A stretch of 64,000 nucleotides of DNA from contig NC_011671.1 in NCBI RefSeq assembly GCF_000150955.2, forward strand, positions 248,001 to 312,000, in the 5' to 3' direction. The notes below the pieces were generated by a model. That model saw only the letters and a program-made list of their open reading frames with translations, did no database searches and was not told the DNA's origin. Position 1 is the stretch's first letter; each line of letters begins with the position of its first letter. This document shows positions 61,679-64,000 of this stretch, one piece after another. Both the position numbers and the translations under genes were made by a program. This DNA comes from Phaeodactylum tricornutum CCAP 1055/1 (taxonomy: Eukaryota > Bacillariophyta > Bacillariophyceae > Surirellales > Neidiaceae).

Positions 61679-61997
61679 ATGGGACAGGGATCATCGACTC
61701 CGGCATCAGTATCGGTAAGAACCTACCCGTTTTCTGGAGTCCGTGATATAAGTATTATGTAGCCGACATAACATATGGCTCCGTCATCTCATAAATTTAC
61801 GATTGCCATCTTTGTAGGAAAAGCCGAAAAAGAAAGTAGGCATTAAGTCTGGAAAGCCAATCTGCTGCTGCTGCCCTGACACGAAGCAGCCCCGTGACGA
61901 GTGCGTTGTACAGAAAGGTGAAGAGCACCCCGACTGCATCAAGTTGATTGAAGCTCACAAGGAATGCTTGAGAGCAGAAGGTTTTGATGTAAAATAA
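61679..61997 (+). CDS. COX17: Cytochrome c oxidase copper chaperone COX17
   Basis: This small gene has two exons, 61679-61714 and 61818-61997, with a 103-bp intron (GTAAGA..TGTAG), encoding 71 residues. The core starts at [17 protein letters not shown] and ends [15 protein letters not shown]. The twin CX9C helical hairpin is complete: Cys, nine residues, Cys in both arms. The copper-binding Cys pair precedes the first arm; the motif reads CCCC where human and yeast have CCAC or CCVC. COX17 carries Cu(I) in the intermembrane space to SCO1 and COX11 for cytochrome oxidase. The N-terminus MGQGSSTP fits the N-myristoylation pattern MGxxxS, unusual for this protein. It ends tail-to-tail with TBP, 170 bp apart. 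Confidence 0.92.
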
Positions 61998-62167
61998 ACT
62001 TAGTAAAACTTGTTGTGTTAAACATTGTCGTTATGCAGGACTTTGTCAGACTCCCGAATCTACTTTTGATGCTGCTTTCTAATCAACGTTGAACAAAAAT
62101 AAATTAAAGCGCTCTCGATACAATGTCCGCAAGGAAGAGAAACACTTTCTCGAGGGCCTTCTTTTAG

Positions 62168-63200
62168 CTATACAGATTCTGTGTCCACGGTTTTACCTGT
62201 CGGGGGAAGTGATGCTGCTGGAACCCCGGGTACCGTAGTTATATGTGTCTTTTTGAATTCCATTAAAACAGGAAAGAGTTTTGTCAAAGCGTGCGCCAGG
62301 TCCATTTCCTTCTTGGCACCAGTAATGACTATCTTTCCGCTCACGAATATCAAAAACACCACTCGTGGATTGACAAATCGATAAATCAACCCAGGAAATA
62401 GCTCTGGCTCGTAACTGGCAAAGGCGGAATGCGCGTATACCAGTCCTTCCAGCCGGATTGGAAAGCCTACGTCGGCGGTCCCAACAATGTTCTGGACCTT
62501 GAAATCAATATTTTCTTTCGGTTTGAAGCCGACGCGCTCCACAATGTAGGCAAACTTTTTCGCCGCCAGATTGGCGTTGTGTGTGCTCTTGACTCCGGTC
62601 ACGCACATTTTACCGCTGGAAAAAATCAGAGCGGTAGCACGGGGTTCACGTAACTGCAATTGGCAGAGAAAACGAAAGGATGAGGAGAAAAAATAGTGGA
62701 ATGACTTTCACGCAAGATCAACTTACTCGCATGATTACGGCACCAAAGCGACGGGGGTTGAATTCTGTGTTGCGGCATTTGAGCGCGATTTTCTTTAAAT
62801 CCAGCTGCAGCAACGTACGAAGAACAAGACAAGAGTTAGTACATACATTATGCTATCGGAAAACGATACCGGACTCTCATACTCGTACCCGTGTGCCTAG
62901 ATTTACAGTACTGGACATGTTTTGTATACGGATCATTAACTTTTCGCCGCCCAATCCGTCTGCCGCTTCAATCACCGACCCAGCCAAACTCGGAGCGTGT
63001 TGGTTGCCCGATGTCATGGCTGTGGCTTTGGGCTTTCCCGTGTCGGTCTCGCCGCCCGCGTCGGGTTGTTGCTTTTCCGATGACATGTGCTGTTTGTAGT
63101 TGCGATATACGGTCTTATAGTGAAGGACGTCGTCGTGGCTTTGACCTCGTTTTTCCTCAGCAACTGCAATGATCCTAAAAAGCAGCGCATCAAACTTCAT
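62168..63200 (-). CDS. TBP: TATA-box-binding protein
   Basis: Three exons on the minus strand, 63200-62889, 62804-62727 and 62653-62168, encode 291 residues; introns are 84 and 73 bp. The splice joins give the standard first repeat [56 protein letters not shown], and the second repeat ends with [28 protein letters not shown] binds the TATA box and nucleates TFIID, TFIIIB and SL1. The N-terminal 80 residues are polar, as is usual and variable. Two ATGs are possible, 63200 and 63086; the later one starts [12 protein letters not shown] and is equally likely. A C-terminal tail of about 25 residues ([17 protein letters not shown]) is an extra not found in most TBPs. Confidence 0.95.
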
Positions 63201-63723
63201 GGTCTGCCATTCTGGATAGTGCCCTTTTCTGTTACCGCTATTACCCTACCCTGGCTTTAGGAAAATGGAAAATACAACCCTGATAGTAGGGGCTATATGT
63301 GCAAGTAGGCGTTGGTTCTGCGTTTTACAGGTGATATAAATGGAGAAAACTCATTGGCTGGTTTCGAGCTTCTGGAGGGGCGGCTCCGGTCAGACGTCCC
63401 ACGATCGAAAAGCTCACGTGGAGAAAAGATGCCCTCTGTCGGTCGAAGAGGAATCGTTGGCTGATATATTCACAAGAAGTTTAGCATAGTCAACCGCTAA
63501 GGAACCTTGGCTCATGTCTCAGAGTTCAACGCCAATATCGACCCCCATTGCTTGCGTCACACCACGAAAACAGCGCCTACCGCACATTCCTGGGCTTTCT
63601 CGCACGTTGGGATCAAACGCGAAGGGCAAAACATTCCAATTCTCGTTTTACGACTTATTCATCGGATGGTTCTCACATCATTAAAACAAAGACTACAACT
63701 GAAAACAAGAATAAGAAAGGAAG
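63201..63723. other. Divergent intergenic region
   Basis: About 520 bp between TBP and the partial gene. A TATA-like GATATAAATG at 63332-63341 is the only site worth naming. A 99-codon plus frame here looks like a shadow. Confidence 0.4.
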
Positions 63724-64000
63724 ATGACTCCGAAAGAGCAATTAGAAGACGAATGCGGTGCACGACATCAGTATTTCGAGAATATAAGTCAGACGATCAA
63801 GCCTGAGATGAGAGTTGACTTCGACTGGTGCTCTGATTCTTCCGTGGACGAGGCCGACATGTCTGAAATCATGCAAAGTCTCGAATCTTTGCCCAGTTTT
63901 ATCGAGAGAAATGAAAGCCTGGATCATAAACAGTGGTTATGGCCTTCTTCTTCTTTTCAAACGGCCGACGACCGAGAAATAGAATCTTCAGAGGTGTCGA
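63724..64000 (+). CDS. Partial acidic protein cut by the window edge
   Basis: An open frame starts at the ATG at 63724 and runs off the end without a stop, giving at least 92 residues. The sequence is acidic (MTPKEQLEDECGARHQYFEN, then DWCSDSSVDEADMSEIMQSL). I do not recognise it. The ATG follows AAGAAAGGAAG and is the first in a frame with no upstream ATG nearby. Confidence 0.55.
   Translation, partial: MTPKEQLEDECGARHQYFENISQTIKPEMRVDFDWCSDSSVDEADMSEIMQSLESLPSFIERNESLDHKQWLWPSSSFQTADDREIESSEVS

Noticed and set aside
1-64000. tRNA, rRNA and CRISPR features
   Set aside because: I looked for T-arm sequences (GTTCGAATC and variants) and for regularly spaced direct repeats on both strands and saw none. 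A covariance search was not possible.

Overview
The window looks like nuclear DNA of a diatom, most likely a pennate one close to Phaeodactylum tricornutum. That is inferred from content, since I could not search anything. Genes are densely packed on both strands and mostly intronless; the introns I can place are short (about 68-232 bp) GT..AG introns. One protein carries a thylakoid Tat-type targeting sequence and belongs to the photosystem II extrinsic (Psb31-like) group. A single-domain voltage-gated cation channel of the EukCat/BacNaV kind, a helicase-associated (HA) repeat protein and DUF3431 and NIPA-type membrane proteins also fit a stramenopile alga.

Layout. 1-10 kb: an ankyrin-repeat protein with a C-terminal membrane anchor, a Psb31-like lumen protein (one intron), mitochondrial ribosomal protein uL3 (minus strand) and a 1.2-kaa PPR-SMR protein diverging from it. 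10.1-16.3 kb: a gene-poor, visibly AT-richer stretch with one weak minus-strand ORF and two diverged, decayed copies of some coding unit about 2 kb apart. 16.3-23.7 kb: a mitochondrial citrate carrier (one intron), TSR2, a three-exon HA-repeat protein, a probable plastid alpha/beta hydrolase and an unknown, probably mitochondrial protein. 24-34 kb: a probable HROB-like OB-fold protein, a Cupin_4/JmjC ribosomal oxygenase, a Rab escort protein with an inserted small domain and an apparent frameshift, and an armadillo-like protein. 35-44 kb: a multipass membrane protein, small unknowns, a NIPA-like Mg2+ transporter, a short-chain dehydrogenase with a long N-terminal extension, a THEM6-like hotdog thioesterase and a membrane-anchored sulfotransferase-like protein. 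44.6-53 kb: a PDZ/W-repeat/F-box/ankyrin protein, the voltage-gated channel, an eEF1A-lysine-methyltransferase-like enzyme and a disordered Ser/Pro-rich protein. 53.5-64 kb: an LRR protein, a DUF3431 type II membrane protein, TIMELESS/TOF1 (one intron), a broken SEC-C-motif coding relic, the small copper chaperone COX17 (two exons), TBP (three exons) and the 5' part of an acidic protein cut by the window edge.

These are mostly unrelated housekeeping genes, with no operon-like or pathway cluster. Shared themes are expression machinery (TBP, TSR2, uL3m, ribosomal oxygenase, eEF1A methyltransferase), genome maintenance (TIMELESS, HROB-like) and mitochondrial function (COX17, citrate carrier, uL3m). 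Several neighbours are tail-to-tail with very short gaps. The most striking non-coding signal is a recurring nonamer, TCACAGTCA or TCACTGTCA, found in sense orientation upstream of many genes. In one promoter it lies 31 bp downstream of a TATAAAAG box, so it may be a diatom initiator element.
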